Assembly (NCBI RefSeq): GCF_014257025.1
Contig: NZ_JACMSF010000023.1
Span: 1-64,000 of the forward strand
Source of the DNA: Streptomyces cupreus
GTDB lineage: Bacteria; Actinomycetota; Actinomycetes; Streptomycetales; Streptomycetaceae
Direction: 5' to 3'
Length of the DNA: 64,000 nt
The notes beneath the pieces were generated by a model, which ran no database searches, had not been told where the DNA came from, and saw only the letters and a program-made list of their open reading frames with translations. The position numbers were made by a program, and so were the translations under genes. This document shows, piece by piece, positions 41,627-50,729 of the stretch (position 1 is the stretch's first letter; each line of letters begins with the position of its first letter).

Positions 41627-42499
41627 TCAGCTTCGGGTGAAGCGATAGGTCTTGCTGTCGGTGAGGATGCAGAAGCCCGGCGACAGGACGATCACGCGCA
41701 GGGTGCCGGTGCGGCGGTCGTAGTCGACGCCCTCCGCCTCGAAGGTGCCCGAGCAGCCGCTGCGCAGGGGGAGCTGACGCAGGGCCGTGACATGGCCGGT
41801 GACGTCGGAGCTGCCCGGCTGGGCCGACAGGTCGATCTGGAGCAGCGGCTTGGTCATGCCGAAGAGGGTGCCCGCCGGGTCGTCCGAGGAGCACAGGAGG
41901 GTGGTCGGACCCGAGAAGTCGCAGCCCTGCACGTCCCGTACGGCGTGGTCCAGGCGGACGGTGGAGGCCTGCGGGAGGTTCGCGGACGGGGAGGTGCCGG
42001 GGTTGACGCCGGGGGTCGGGAAGACGAGGAGGCGGTTCATCGTGCCGTACTCCCCGGCCAGCATCCACTGGCCGGCGGGCGTGATGGCGACCCAGGAGTT
42101 GTTCAGCGCCTCTCCGCCGCTCAGCGTGTGCACGTACTCCGACCAGGCGCCGCCCGGCGCCTGCACGCGGAACATCTTCGCGCTCCCGGAGTCGGCCTGG
42201 TACGGCTCGATGTAGTAGCCGTCGTAGGAGGCGTCCGGGTCGCCGACATGGTTCCAGCCCCGGCTGCTCACGCTCATGGGGATGGTGCCGATGCCGGTGT
42301 AGCGGTTGGGGCTGCCGGCCGGGACCTCGACCGAGGTCAGGCCCTGGCTCTCGGTCAGCGGGTCGGCGCGGTCGGAGCCGGCCTCGGTCCAGGTGTCGGC
42401 GGCGAACGCGGGCGGGGCGGTGGACAGGACGGCGGCACTGGCGAGGGCGACGAGTCCGGTCAGGACGGCATGACAACGTTGCCGGGCACGCAGGGGCAT
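41627..42499 (-). CDS. Secreted protein, possibly beta-propeller
   Basis: 290 residues. Signal peptide MPLRARQRCHAVLTGLVALA with a cut near AFA-AD (about 32). The mature part has four cysteines (GCDFSGPTTLLCSS; RSGCSGTFEAEG; SPGFCIL) and repeating blade-like strands (SEYVHTLSGGEALNNSWVAI, TPAGQWMLAGEYGTMNRLLV), as in secreted propeller-type proteins. ATG 42499 after GAGGAGTCGGCC. A TGGTC-n7-GACCA dyad is 63 nt upstream. Family unknown; extracellular location is fairly sure. Confidence 0.75.
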   Translation of the reverse strand: MPLRARQRCHAVLTGLVALASAAVLSTAPPAFAADTWTEAGSDRADPLTESQGLTSVEVPAGSPNRYTGIGTIPMSVSSRGWNHVGDPDASYDGYYIEPYQADSGSAKMFRVQAPGGAWSEYVHTLSGGEALNNSWVAITPAGQWMLAGEYGTMNRLLVFPTPGVNPGTSPSANLPQASTVRLDHAVRDVQGCDFSGPTTLLCSSDDPAGTLFGMTKPLLQIDLSAQPGSSDVTGHVTALRQLPLRSGCSGTFEAEGVDYDRRTGTLRVIVLSPGFCILTDSKTYRFTRS

Positions 42500-42720
42500 G
42501 GGCCGACTCCTCGGTTGGGGGGTGGCTGCGGGTGCTCGGCGGACAGTCTGGCGCGCTCCGATGGTCATGTACAGACCAATAGAGGAACGGCAGTGGTCGT
42601 CTTCGTTGCGCTTCCCCGGACGCCCGCCGCCGTGTTGAGGGATGGTGGAGGTGAACGACGCGAGAGGTCGCGGAGACGGTTGAGCGCGGTAGAACAAGGG
42701 GAGTCGGCACGGGGGACAGC

Positions 42721-44850
42721 GTGCCGCGTGAAAGGGCGAAGGCGGTGCGTGGGATGACTGCAGCCGGATCTCCCGTGGCCCGGGGCGACGAGCCGATGCC
42801 GGGTGACGGGCCGGTGCGCGGTCCCGTACGCCCGAGCGGGCTGCTCGATGTGCTGGGCGTGGCCTCCGTCGTCCTGGACGCCGAGGGCCGGATCGTGCTG
42901 TGGAGTCCCCAGGCCGAGGAGCTCTTCGGCTACTCCGCGCAGGAGGCGCTGGGCCGGTCCGCCGTCCGGCTGATGATCCACGAGCAGCACTTCGACGTGG
43001 TGGTGAAGCTGTTCGCCGATGTCATGGAGACCGGCGAGAGCTGGGCCGGGGCCTTCCCCATCCGGCACAAGGACGGCAGCACCCGTCTTGTGGAGTTCCG
43101 CAACCAGCGGCTGCTGGACGACCGGGGCGATGTGTACGCGCTCGGTCTGGCCGCCGACCAGTCGACGGTGCGCCGGCTGGAGCGGGACGTCGCGCTGTCC
43201 ACGCGCGTGGTGTCGCAGTCGCCGATCGGACTCGCCGTGCTGGACACCGATCTGCGGTACGTCTCCGTCAATCCGGCGCTGGAACAGCTCAATGGAGTAC
43301 CCGCCGAGGAGCATCTGGGCCGTACCGTCCCCGAGGTCCTGCCGGACGTCGACGCCGCCGCCCTGGAGTCCGCGGTCCGCCAGGTCCTGGAGACCGGGGT
43401 GCCGCTCGTCGACCAGTCGACCATAGGACGCACTCCGGCCGATCCGGACGAGGACCATGCCTGGTCGCTGTCCATGTACCGGCTGGAGGACGCGCTCGGA
43501 ACCGTGCTGGGCGTGGCCTGCATGGTCGTGGACGTCACCGAGCAGCACCGGGCCCAGGTCGAGGCCGAGGCCGCGCGCCGACGCCTCGCCGTCGTCGCCG
43601 ACGCCTCCGCCCGCATCGGCACGACCCTCGAACTGGAACGTACGGCCCATGAGCTCGCCGATGTGGCCGTCCCGGAACTCGCCGACATCGCCGCCGTGGA
43701 TCTACTGGACGCGGTGGTGGAGGGCAGGCGCAGCATTCTCGGCCCCGCCGAACCGGCCGTGATCCGCGCCCTGGCCGTGCAGGCGGGACGGCCGTCGGAG
43801 GCCCTCGACGCCGCCGATCCGCCCGGGCAGATCGCCCGGTACGCGCCCGACCGGCTGGTCACCCAGTGCGTGCGCACCGGCAGCCCGGTGCTGGTGGCCG
43901 AGGTCGAGCCCGCGGATCTGCCCCACATCGCCCGTTCCCCCGAGGCGGCGGAGCGGCTGGCCCGCGCGGGGGTGCACTCCTATCTGGCCGTGCCGCTCAT
44001 CGCGCGCGGCGAGGTGCTGGGCGCCCTCGACCTGAAGCGGATCGACAACCCCCTGCCCTTCGGGGACGACGACCTGCTGCTGGCACGGGAGTTGGCGTCC
44101 CGCGCCGCCGTGCAGATCGACAACGCCCGCTGGTACCAGAACGCCCGCGACACCGCCCTCACCCTCCAGCGCAGCCTGCTGCCCTGCCATCCGCCGACCA
44201 CGGGCGGCCTGGAGGTCGCCTCCCGCTACCAGCCCGCGGGCGCCACCGCCGAGGTCGGCGGCGACTGGTTCGACGTGATCCCCCTGGACGGCGGGAAGAC
44301 CGCGCTGGTCGTCGGTGACGTCATGGGCAGCGGGGTGAACGCCGCCGCGACCATGGGCCGGCTGCGCACCGCGACCACCACCCTGGCCTCCCTCGACCTC
44401 GATCCGGCCCGGCTGCTGGAGCACCTGGACAAGACCACCGACGGCCTGGACCACTCCATCGCCACCTGCGTGTACGCGGTCCACGACCCGCAGCTGCGGC
44501 AGTGCCGGATCGCCAACGCCGGACATCTGCCGCCGGTCCGCCTGCGCGACGGACACGCCCCGGAACTGCTCGAACTGCCCACCGGGGCACCGCTGGGCGT
44601 GGGCGGAGTGGCCTTCTCCACCACCACCGTGGCACTGGAGCCCGGCGACCGGCTGGTGTTCTACACCGACGGTCTCGTCGAGACCCGCCAACACCCGCTC
44701 GACGAACGCCTCGACACGCTGCTGCACCTACTCGACGGCCCCGACCGCCCCCTGGAGGAGGTCTGCGACCTCCTGCTGCGCACGCTGCACCAGCCCGACA
44801 ACTCCGACGACGTCGCCCTGCTCATCGCGCGCGTCGTGACGCCCGTTTAG
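42721..44850 (+). CDS. PAS-PAS-GAF-SpoIIE protein phosphatase
   Basis: 709 residues. PAS domains at about 45-155 (LDVLGVASVVLDAEGRIVLW) and 165-285, GAF at about 305-465 (VPLIARGEVLGALDLKRIDN), and a PP2C/SpoIIE phosphatase at about 490-709 (GGDWFDVIPLDGGKTALVVG, DVMGSGVNAAATMGRLR, NAGHLPPVRLRDG, FYTDGLVETR, NSDDVALLIAR). Such proteins dephosphorylate anti-sigma antagonists in response to a signal. I chose GTG 42721 because GGGGGACAGC precedes it; ATG 42754 is the alternative. It might act on STAS proteins such as that at 25.9 kb (speculative). Confidence 0.92.
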   Translation: MPRERAKAVRGMTAAGSPVARGDEPMPGDGPVRGPVRPSGLLDVLGVASVVLDAEGRIVLWSPQAEELFGYSAQEALGRSAVRLMIHEQHFDVVVKLFADVMETGESWAGAFPIRHKDGSTRLVEFRNQRLLDDRGDVYALGLAADQSTVRRLERDVALSTRVVSQSPIGLAVLDTDLRYVSVNPALEQLNGVPAEEHLGRTVPEVLPDVDAAALESAVRQVLETGVPLVDQSTIGRTPADPDEDHAWSLSMYRLEDALGTVLGVACMVVDVTEQHRAQVEAEAARRRLAVVADASARIGTTLELERTAHELADVAVPELADIAAVDLLDAVVEGRRSILGPAEPAVIRALAVQAGRPSEALDAADPPGQIARYAPDRLVTQCVRTGSPVLVAEVEPADLPHIARSPEAAERLARAGVHSYLAVPLIARGEVLGALDLKRIDNPLPFGDDDLLLARELASRAAVQIDNARWYQNARDTALTLQRSLLPCHPPTTGGLEVASRYQPAGATAEVGGDWFDVIPLDGGKTALVVGDVMGSGVNAAATMGRLRTATTTLASLDLDPARLLEHLDKTTDGLDHSIATCVYAVHDPQLRQCRIANAGHLPPVRLRDGHAPELLELPTGAPLGVGGVAFSTTTVALEPGDRLVFYTDGLVETRQHPLDERLDTLLHLLDGPDRPLEEVCDLLLRTLHQPDNSDDVALLIARVVTPV

Positions 44851-44954
44851 GCCCTTCACAGGAAACCATTACCGGCTTCTTACCGCCCTCGTCCCACAAT
44901 CACAGCAAGGCGTGGCCCAGGTCGGCCGGGCCGCCGTGGCCGAGGGAGCGAGCC

Positions 44955-45584
44955 ATGACACACGATCCGGACCAGGAAACTCCAGAAGTCCTCGCGGGCG
45001 GACCTGAACGGGACCGGCCGCGCGGGCTGTGGCAACGCCAGTCGGCCCGCGCGCGGACCATCACCGCGGCGACCACGATCGCCGTACTCGCCCTCGGCGG
45101 CACCGTCGCCTACGCCGCGACCTCGGACGGCGGAGAAGGCTCTACGACGCCCTCGGCCTCGGCGTCCTCAAACGCGCCGGACCGCCCCGGTGAACGCCAC
45201 CACCGCGGCCCCTGGATGGGCAGGGGCGGCGGCGCCGTCCACGGCGAGGCGACCGTCCAGGACCCGGACAGCGACGAGTGGATCGTCCGGGTCTGGCAGC
45301 GCGGCACCGTCGAGGAGGTGGACGGCGACCAGGTCACCGTCCGCAGCGAGGACGGCGCCGAGTGGACCTGGACGGTCGACTCGGACACCACGGTCCACAA
45401 GGAGGGCGACTCGGGCGGCCTGAAGGACGGGGACGAGGTGTACCTGGCCGGCACCCGCTCCGACGACGGCGAACGCACCGCCGACCACGTCCTGTCGGGC
45501 ACCTGGGAGCAGCGCGACCCCGGCGACTGGCGCGAGAAGCGGCCCTGGCACCACGACAACGACGCGGCCGCCCACAGGCTCTAA
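44955..45584 (+). CDS. Membrane-anchored extracellular protein with DUF5666-like domain
   Basis: 209 residues. Cytosolic N-terminus, one helix (TITAATTIAVLALGGTVAYA, about 35-55), a Ser/His/Gly-rich linker, then a small beta-barrel-like part (GTVEEVDGDQVTVRSEDGAE, WTWTVDSDTTVHKEGD, KDGDEVYLAGTRSDDG), the pattern of DUF5666 domains. ATG 44955 with GAGGGAGCGAGCC upstream. Function unknown. Stop overlaps the convergent methyltransferase by 4 nt. Confidence 0.78.
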   Translation: MTHDPDQETPEVLAGGPERDRPRGLWQRQSARARTITAATTIAVLALGGTVAYAATSDGGEGSTTPSASASSNAPDRPGERHHRGPWMGRGGGAVHGEATVQDPDSDEWIVRVWQRGTVEEVDGDQVTVRSEDGAEWTWTVDSDTTVHKEGDSGGLKDGDEVYLAGTRSDDGERTADHVLSGTWEQRDPGDWREKRPWHHDNDAAAHRL

Positions 45585-46369
45585 GGCACCGTGCCCACCA
45601 CGACTTGGGCGTACCGCTCCTCGCACACCGCCGGACGGGGCGTCAGACCGCCCCGGGTGAAGGCCTCGACGGCGGCCGCCGTCTGGCGCTCGCTCGTCTC
45701 GACGAGCAGGCAGCCGCCCGGCGCCAGCCACCGCCCCGCCTCGGCGGCGACCCGGCGCAACAGGTCCAGGCCGTCCGCGCCACCGTCGAGGGCGGTCAGC
45801 GGCTCATGGTCGCGCGCCTCGGCGGGCAGGAGTCCGACCTCGCCGGTGGGCACGTAAGGGACGTTGGCGGCAAGGATGTCGACACGGCCGCGCAGGGCGG
45901 TGGGCAGCGCCCCGAACAGGTCACCGGCGTGGACCTGACCGCCGTACGCGGCGACGTTGCGGCGGGCGCAGCGCACCGCGGCCGGGTCGATGTCGGCGGC
46001 GTGCAGTTCGACCGCACCCAGCGCCGCGGCCAGGGCCGCGCCTACGGCACCCGAGCCGCAGCACAGGTCCACCACCACGGAGGCGTCCGGGACTTGGGCG
46101 AGGGCCCGCTCGACCAGGAACTCGGTCCGGCGGCGGGGGACGAAGACGCCGGGTTCGACCACGATGCGCAGACCGCGGAACTCGGCCCAGCCCAGGACGA
46201 GTTCGAGGGGATGACCGGACGCGCGCCGGTCCACCATGGCGGCGAGCTCTGCCGGGGAGGTGGCGGCGGTCAGCAGCAACCGAGTCTCGTCCTCGGCGAA
46301 GACACAGCCCGCGGCACGCAGCGTGGCGACGACGGTGTCATGGGAGAGGGAAGGGGGAGTGGAAGACAA
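45581..46369 (-). CDS. HemK-like protein N5-glutamine methyltransferase
   Basis: 262 residues from the TTG at 46369, which has GAAAGG nine nt upstream. A GTG at 46429 would add 20 residues but has no ribosome site, so the start is uncertain. SAM fold DLCCGSGAVGAALAAALGAV and active-site NVPYVPTGEV, a variant of the NPPY motif that contacts the target glutamine in PrmC/HemK; ELVLGWAEFRG and FVPRRRTEFLVERAL are typical. It resembles the short HemK-related actinobacterial group rather than the PrmC release-factor enzyme. Confidence 0.83.
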   Translation of the reverse strand: MSSTPPSLSHDTVVATLRAAGCVFAEDETRLLLTAATSPAELAAMVDRRASGHPLELVLGWAEFRGLRIVVEPGVFVPRRRTEFLVERALAQVPDASVVVDLCCGSGAVGAALAAALGAVELHAADIDPAAVRCARRNVAAYGGQVHAGDLFGALPTALRGRVDILAANVPYVPTGEVGLLPAEARDHEPLTALDGGADGLDLLRRVAAEAGRWLAPGGCLLVETSERQTAAAVEAFTRGGLTPRPAVCEERYAQVVVGTVP

Positions 46370-46616
46370 AGGGGGGCCTTTCGGGATCCGAAGGGCGCTC
46401 CTCAGGTCACCGGCGACCGGCGACCGCACCGACTCGTGGGGAGAGCACCCGACCTGACACTGCGGTAATGGGTCTCACCCCCTCGGTTCCACGCGTCCGG
46501 GACGATCCACGGACGGACGGCCACACTACCCCAATGATCAGGCCCGGCACCTCCCCCTTTAGACCATCCAACTCTGACGGACGCCGGGCGGCGGTATCTG
46601 GTGCGTACAACGCCCG
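46370..46616. other. Intergenic DNA with a short dyad
   Basis: About 250 bp with no supportable gene. It contains CGTCCG (46494-46499) and CGGACG (46510-46515) as a small hairpin. It could be the leader of the HemK-like gene. I could not match it to any riboswitch I know. Confidence 0.3.
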
Positions 46617-47327
46617 TCAGGCCGCCGGCTCCAGGAGGTCGTCCGGGACGCGGGTGCCGAGGAAGACGGTGGTGCGGCGCAGGCCGAAGCCGAGGGACTC
46701 GTACAGCCCGATCGCGCCCGTGTTGTCGGCGCCCGTGTGCAGGAAGGGCGTCTCGCCGCGCTCCTGGATGCCGTGCGCGACGGCGAGCACCAGCCGTCGG
46801 GCCAGGCCCTGGCCGCGGACGACGGGGTCGGTGCAGACCGCGCTGATCTCCGTCCAGCCCGGCGGGCGCAGCCGCTCCCCCGCCATGGCGACGAGGGCGC
46901 CGTCCCGGCGTATGCCCAGGTAGGTGCCGAGTTCGAGGGTGCGGGCCAGGAACGGCCCCGGCCGGGTGCGGGCGACCAGGTCGAGCATCTCGGGCACGTC
47001 GGCCGGGCCGAGGCGGACCGCCTCCGGGTCCGGTGCGCCGGCCACGTCCTCGCCGACGAGCTGCACACCCTCGGCGCGGAAAACGGTCTCCCAGCCCTCG
47101 GGCGTCCGGCCCCGGTAGCCGATCAGCAGCGCTTCCCTCCCGGGACCGGCGAGGGCCGCGACGTCCGCCCAGTCGGCGGGCTCCGGGTCGTCGGGCAGGG
47201 CCACCCAGGGGGACACCTCGACGGGGTAGCGCAGAACGCGGCCGCGCCGCTCGGCGAATCGGGCGTGCGGGCCGGTCAGCGCGGCCAGCGCCGGATTGTC
47301 GAGGACCCGGTCGTACGCCTTGGACAT
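46617..47327 (-). CDS. GNAT-family acetyltransferase
   Basis: 236 residues. A C-terminal GNAT fold carries the acetyl-CoA loop VVRGQGLARRLVLAVAHGIQ (Q/R-x-x-G-x-G/A) and the end helix NTGAIGLYESLGFGLRRTTV. The N-terminal half is a separate, less typical domain (DDPEPADWADVAALAG). ATG 47327 (MSKAYDRVLDNPALAALTGP) after AGAGAGGGAACAG. Substrate unknown; small-molecule or protein acetylation are both possible. Confidence 0.87.
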   Translation of the reverse strand: MSKAYDRVLDNPALAALTGPHARFAERRGRVLRYPVEVSPWVALPDDPEPADWADVAALAGPGREALLIGYRGRTPEGWETVFRAEGVQLVGEDVAGAPDPEAVRLGPADVPEMLDLVARTRPGPFLARTLELGTYLGIRRDGALVAMAGERLRPPGWTEISAVCTDPVVRGQGLARRLVLAVAHGIQERGETPFLHTGADNTGAIGLYESLGFGLRRTTVFLGTRVPDDLLEPAA

Positions 47328-47469
47328 CTGTTCCCTCTCTCTTGTCGACCGCCACACAAGCCAAGCAAGATCGGTGGGCGGCTATTCCCGTACGTTCGGA
47401 CCAGTACGGTTGAAGGCGCAACGTACTGATCACGGCCGTCGCGCACGGCGGTCTGGAGGCACCACCCGC

Positions 47470-48075
47470 ATGAACGTCACCCGAGGCTTCACCGGGCGCC
47501 CACGCGTCCTCAACGCCGGCCTGCCACCGGGCCAGTACGACGCGGGCGATGACTGGCCCGTCCTGTCCGCCGAGGTCACACCGGATCTCCCACCCGGGCA
47601 GTGGACGTTCCGCGTCGACGGCCTGGTCGAGGAGCCCCGCACCTGGAACTGGGACGAGGCCCACGCCCTGCCCGGGTCGGTGTACGAGGGTGACATCCAC
47701 TGTGTGACGAGCTGGTCGAAGTTCGGGGTGCGGTTCGGGGGCGTGTCCCTGGACGCCTTCCTGGGTGTGGTCAAGCCCCATGGCTCCGCCACTCACGCCG
47801 TGGCCTACTCACACACCGGGTACACCACGAACCTCCCGCTCGCGGACCTCACCGGCGGGCGGGCGTGGATCGCCTGGGAGTACGACGGGCAGCCGCTCGC
47901 CGCCGAGCACGGTGGCCCGGCGCGGCTGCTGGTGCCGCATCTGTACTTCTGGAAGAGCGCCAAGTGGATCGCGGGCCTCAGGATCCTCGACCACGACGAG
48001 CCGGGCTTCTGGGAGCAGAACGGCTACCACGAGCGCGGCAACCCCTGGGAGGAGCAGCGGTACTCCGGTGACTGA
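47470..48075 (+). CDS. Sulfite-oxidase-like molybdopterin protein
   Basis: 201 residues. SUOX-fold oxidoreductase with the molybdenum-ligand Cys78 in GDIHCVTSWSKFGVRFGGV, plus AYSHTGYTTNLPLADLTGGR and HLYFWKSAKWIAGLRILDHD. No Tat signal peptide, so cytosolic. It is coupled by an 8-nt overlap to an NAD(P)H:flavin reductase-type gene that probably supplies or removes its electrons. The natural substrate of this short group is not known. ATG 47470. Confidence 0.88.
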   Translation: MNVTRGFTGRPRVLNAGLPPGQYDAGDDWPVLSAEVTPDLPPGQWTFRVDGLVEEPRTWNWDEAHALPGSVYEGDIHCVTSWSKFGVRFGGVSLDAFLGVVKPHGSATHAVAYSHTGYTTNLPLADLTGGRAWIAWEYDGQPLAAEHGGPARLLVPHLYFWKSAKWIAGLRILDHDEPGFWEQNGYHERGNPWEEQRYSGD

Positions 48076-48823
48076 GACGTTCACTCCCCCGACCCGTTTC
48101 GCCGTGCCCGGCCGTATCGCGGTGAGTAATCGGACGGCGACGCTGTGGCAGTCCGCAACGATCACGGAGATCCGGCGCGAGACCCCGCACGCGGCCACCG
48201 TCCGGCTCGCGGTGCCCGCCTGGGCGGGGCATCTGCCCGGCCAGCATCTGATGCTGCGGCTGACCGCCGAGGACGGCTATGCGGCCCAGCGCCACTACTC
48301 GATCGCGTCCGCGCCCGACGACTCCGGGCATATCGAGCTGACCCTGGACCATGTCGAGGGCGGCGAGGTCTCCGGCTGGTTCCACACCGTGGCCCGCCCC
48401 GGCGACCGGATCGAGGTGCGCGGGCCGCTGAGCGGCTTCTTCGCCTGGCCCGGCGACCGGCCCGCGCTGCTGATCGGCGCCGGATCCGGGGTCGTACCGC
48501 TGATGTCGATGGTGCGGCACCACCGGGCACGCGGCCTCGACGTACCGCTGCGGCTGCTGGTCTCGGCGCGCAGCCCGCGGGAACTGATCTACGCGCGGGA
48601 GTACGGCGCGGAGACGACGCCCGTGTTCACACGCAGCGCCCCGGAGGGTGTGCCGGTCGGACGTGTGTCGGCCGCACATGTGGCGCCGCTCCTGGCCGAA
48701 CAGCCGCCAGGTGGGTGGGAGGCCTATGTGTGCGGCTCCAACGGGTTCGCCGAGCATGCCTCGCGTCTGCTCGTCGAGGCCGGGCAGCCCGTCGACCGGA
48801 TCCGCATCGAGCGCTTCGGCTGA
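48068..48823 (+). CDS. Ferredoxin-reductase-type FAD/NAD(P)-binding oxidoreductase
   Basis: 251 residues, GTG start overlapping the molybdoprotein stop. FAD motif QRHYSIASAPDD (R-x-Y-S), substrate loop GEVSGWFHTV, NAD(P) loop LLIGAGSGVVPLMSMVRHH and C-terminal YVCGSNGFAEHASRLLVEAG. It lacks the 2Fe-2S domain of larger relatives. Very likely the electron partner of the SUOX-like protein. Confidence 0.9.
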   Translation: MTETFTPPTRFAVPGRIAVSNRTATLWQSATITEIRRETPHAATVRLAVPAWAGHLPGQHLMLRLTAEDGYAAQRHYSIASAPDDSGHIELTLDHVEGGEVSGWFHTVARPGDRIEVRGPLSGFFAWPGDRPALLIGAGSGVVPLMSMVRHHRARGLDVPLRLLVSARSPRELIYAREYGAETTPVFTRSAPEGVPVGRVSAAHVAPLLAEQPPGGWEAYVCGSNGFAEHASRLLVEAGQPVDRIRIERFG

Positions 48824-48855
48824 CTCCCGCGGGCGTCTGCGGGTACCCGACGGGC

Positions 48856-49437
48856 GTGAGGACCCGAGTACCCGGCTGGCGCCGGCGGCACAATCCGCTA
48901 CGGCGCCGGTCGGACGTCGTGGAGGCCTGGACGGTACTGGTGGTGGCCGTCCTGCTGTGCCTGGCCGCGCCGTCGGCCGGGGTGGCGGCGGGCTGGTGGG
49001 CCCATGACGACGCCCGGGCCACGGCGACGGCCCAGCGCGCCGACCGCCACCGGATCCGCGCGGAGGTCACCGGCTGGGCCCCGGACTCGCTCCCCACGGT
49101 GCAGGGCGCCGAGCGCAACCAACGCGTGACGGTGCGCTGGACGGACCCGGACGGCGTCTCCCGCACGGGCACGGCCGTGGTCCCGGCCGACACCCACCGC
49201 GGTAAGCGGGTCGACATGTGGCTCGACTCCGCCGGCCGCAGCGTGCCCCCGCCCCCGAGCGAGGCGACGATCTGGCAGCACACCGTGGCGATCGGCGCCT
49301 GCGCGACGGCAGGCGCGGCGGGCCTGGTCCTCCTCGGCCACGCCCTGGTCCGCCACGTCGCCACCCGACACCGGCTCGCGGAGTGGGAGCGGGAGTGGGC
49401 CCGTACCGAACCTCGATGGAGCCGACGGCAGGCGTGA
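48856..49437 (+). CDS. Rv1733c-like membrane protein (intact)
   Basis: 193 residues, GTG start. Pattern RRHNPLRRRSDVVEAWTVLV, first membrane helix at about 25-48, an extracytoplasmic part (HRIRAEVTGWAPDSLP, VTVRWTDPDGVSRTGTAVVP, GKRVDMWLDSAGRSVPPPPS), second helix at about 145-168, and a cytosolic tail REWARTEPRWSRRQA. This matches the two-helix Rv1733c-type family, whose function is unknown. Paralogue of the frameshifted copy at 26.4 kb. Confidence 0.85.
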   Translation: MRTRVPGWRRRHNPLRRRSDVVEAWTVLVVAVLLCLAAPSAGVAAGWWAHDDARATATAQRADRHRIRAEVTGWAPDSLPTVQGAERNQRVTVRWTDPDGVSRTGTAVVPADTHRGKRVDMWLDSAGRSVPPPPSEATIWQHTVAIGACATAGAAGLVLLGHALVRHVATRHRLAEWEREWARTEPRWSRRQA

Positions 49438-49626
49438 CCACCGGATACGGTCACCCAGCCGCCCGCGATCTCCCGCCCGTCGTCCACGACAAGCAGCTCG
49501 GCATCTCTGACCAGCAGTTCCGTGGTTCCGCGGTTCCGTCCGCACCGGACAAGGACCTGGCGAGAGATCCGATCATCCACGTACCGTGTGATCATCCGCA
49601 CGTCCTCCTCACAAAGGCGGTCATCC

Positions 49627-50595
49627 ATGGCCCTGTTCGACCTTCCGCTCGACGAACTGCGCGAGTACCGCAGCGACTCCGTCGCGCCCGAGGACTTCGA
49701 CTCCTTCTGGGCCAAGACGCTCCAGGAGGCCCGCGAGCACGACCTGGACGCCCGCTTCGAGCCGGTCGACACGGGGCTGTCCACGGTGACGGTGTACGAC
49801 GTGACGTTCGCCGGTTTCGGCGGTCACCCGGTGAAGGGCTGGCTGACGCTGCCCGCGGCGGCCGAGGAACCGGTGCCGCTGGTGGTGGAGTTCATCGGGT
49901 ACGGCGGCGGGCGCGGGCTGCCGCACGAGCATCTGCTGTGGGCGTCCTCGGGCCGGGCGCACTTCGTGATGGACACCCGCGGCCAGGGCAGCGCCTGGGG
50001 CGGTGGCGGCGGTACGGCGGACCCGGTGGGCGGTGCGCCCGCGTACCCCGGTTTCATGACGCGCGGTGTGGACGCGCCCGAGAACTACTACTACCGGCGG
50101 GTGTTCACCGACGCGGTGCGCGCCGTGGAGGCGGCCCGTTCGCATCCGCTGACCGATGCCTCGCGGACTGTGGCGCTGGGCGCCAGCCAGGGTGGCGGGA
50201 TCACGATCGCGGTGGGCGGCCTGGTGCCGGATCTGACGGCGGTCGCCCCGGACGTGCCGTTCCTGTGCGACTACCCGCGCGCGGCGACGGTGACCGACCG
50301 TCACCCGTACCGCGAGATCGCCCTCTACCTGAAGACGCACCGCGGTCGCACCGAGGACGTGATGCGCACGCTCTCCTACTTCGACGCTGTCCACTTCGCG
50401 GCCCGCGGCCGGGCCCCGGCCCTGTTCTCGGCGGCGCTGGAGGACCAGACCTGCCCGCCCTCGACCGTCTTCGCGGCCTACAACTCCTGGGCGCACGACG
50501 ACAAGGCGATCGAGGTGTACGACTTCAACGACCATGAGGGCGGCGGCCCCTACCACGACGCGGCGAAGCTACGCTGGCTGCGGTCGTACGCCTGA
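49627..50595 (+). CDS. Acetylxylan esterase/cephalosporin deacetylase (CE7)
   Basis: 322 residues, alpha/beta hydrolase of carbohydrate esterase family 7: YRSDSVAPEDFDSFWAKTLQ start, RGQGSAWGG, nucleophile elbow GASQGGGITIAVG, Asp in EDQTCPPSTVFAAYN and C-terminal His region YDFNDHEGGGPYHD. It removes acetyl groups from xylo-oligosaccharides and similar substrates. No signal peptide, so intracellular. ATG 49627 after AAAGGCGG. Followed by a strong terminator. Confidence 0.92.
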   Translation: MALFDLPLDELREYRSDSVAPEDFDSFWAKTLQEAREHDLDARFEPVDTGLSTVTVYDVTFAGFGGHPVKGWLTLPAAAEEPVPLVVEFIGYGGGRGLPHEHLLWASSGRAHFVMDTRGQGSAWGGGGGTADPVGGAPAYPGFMTRGVDAPENYYYRRVFTDAVRAVEAARSHPLTDASRTVALGASQGGGITIAVGGLVPDLTAVAPDVPFLCDYPRAATVTDRHPYREIALYLKTHRGRTEDVMRTLSYFDAVHFAARGRAPALFSAALEDQTCPPSTVFAAYNSWAHDDKAIEVYDFNDHEGGGPYHDAAKLRWLRSYA

Positions 50596-50609
50596 CCAAA
50601 GCGGCGATC

Positions 50610-50640
50610 AGCGGGCCGGTTTCGGCCGAACCGGCCCGCT
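50610..50640 (+). terminator. Strong 12-bp hairpin terminator after the esterase gene
   Basis: AGCGGGCCGGTT (50610-50621), 7-nt loop, AACCGGCCCGCT (50629-50640), a perfect stem starting 15 nt after the stop codon. No U-run, as expected in Streptomyces. Confidence 0.8.
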
Positions 50641-50652
50641 ACCCTTCCCTGC

Positions 50653-50664
50653 TGGTTTAGACCA
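50653..50664. promoter_or_regulatory. GntR/HutC-type operator before the gntR gene
   Basis: TGGTTTAGACCA, one mismatch from the DasR-type site TGGTCTAGACCA and typical of HutC-subfamily GntR proteins; 66 nt before the GntR start, so probably autoregulatory. Confidence 0.6.
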
Positions 50665-50729
50665 ATGCTAGATCTGGTGGCGCAATGAGCCCGCACGGCT
50701 ACGGCATGTCACCAACAGGAGGGCGCGGC

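Noticed and set aside
42562..42578. TGGTC-n7-GACCA dyad between the secreted protein and the phosphatase gene, as a DasR-type site.
   Set aside because: The arms match but the spacing is much wider than in DasR sites, so binding is unlikely. Kept only as a remark in the gene entry.
46370..46616. Possible riboswitch upstream of the HemK-like gene.
   Set aside because: Only a 6-bp hairpin is visible and I could not match any known riboswitch core (TPP, cobalamin, FMN, glycine, c-di-AMP).
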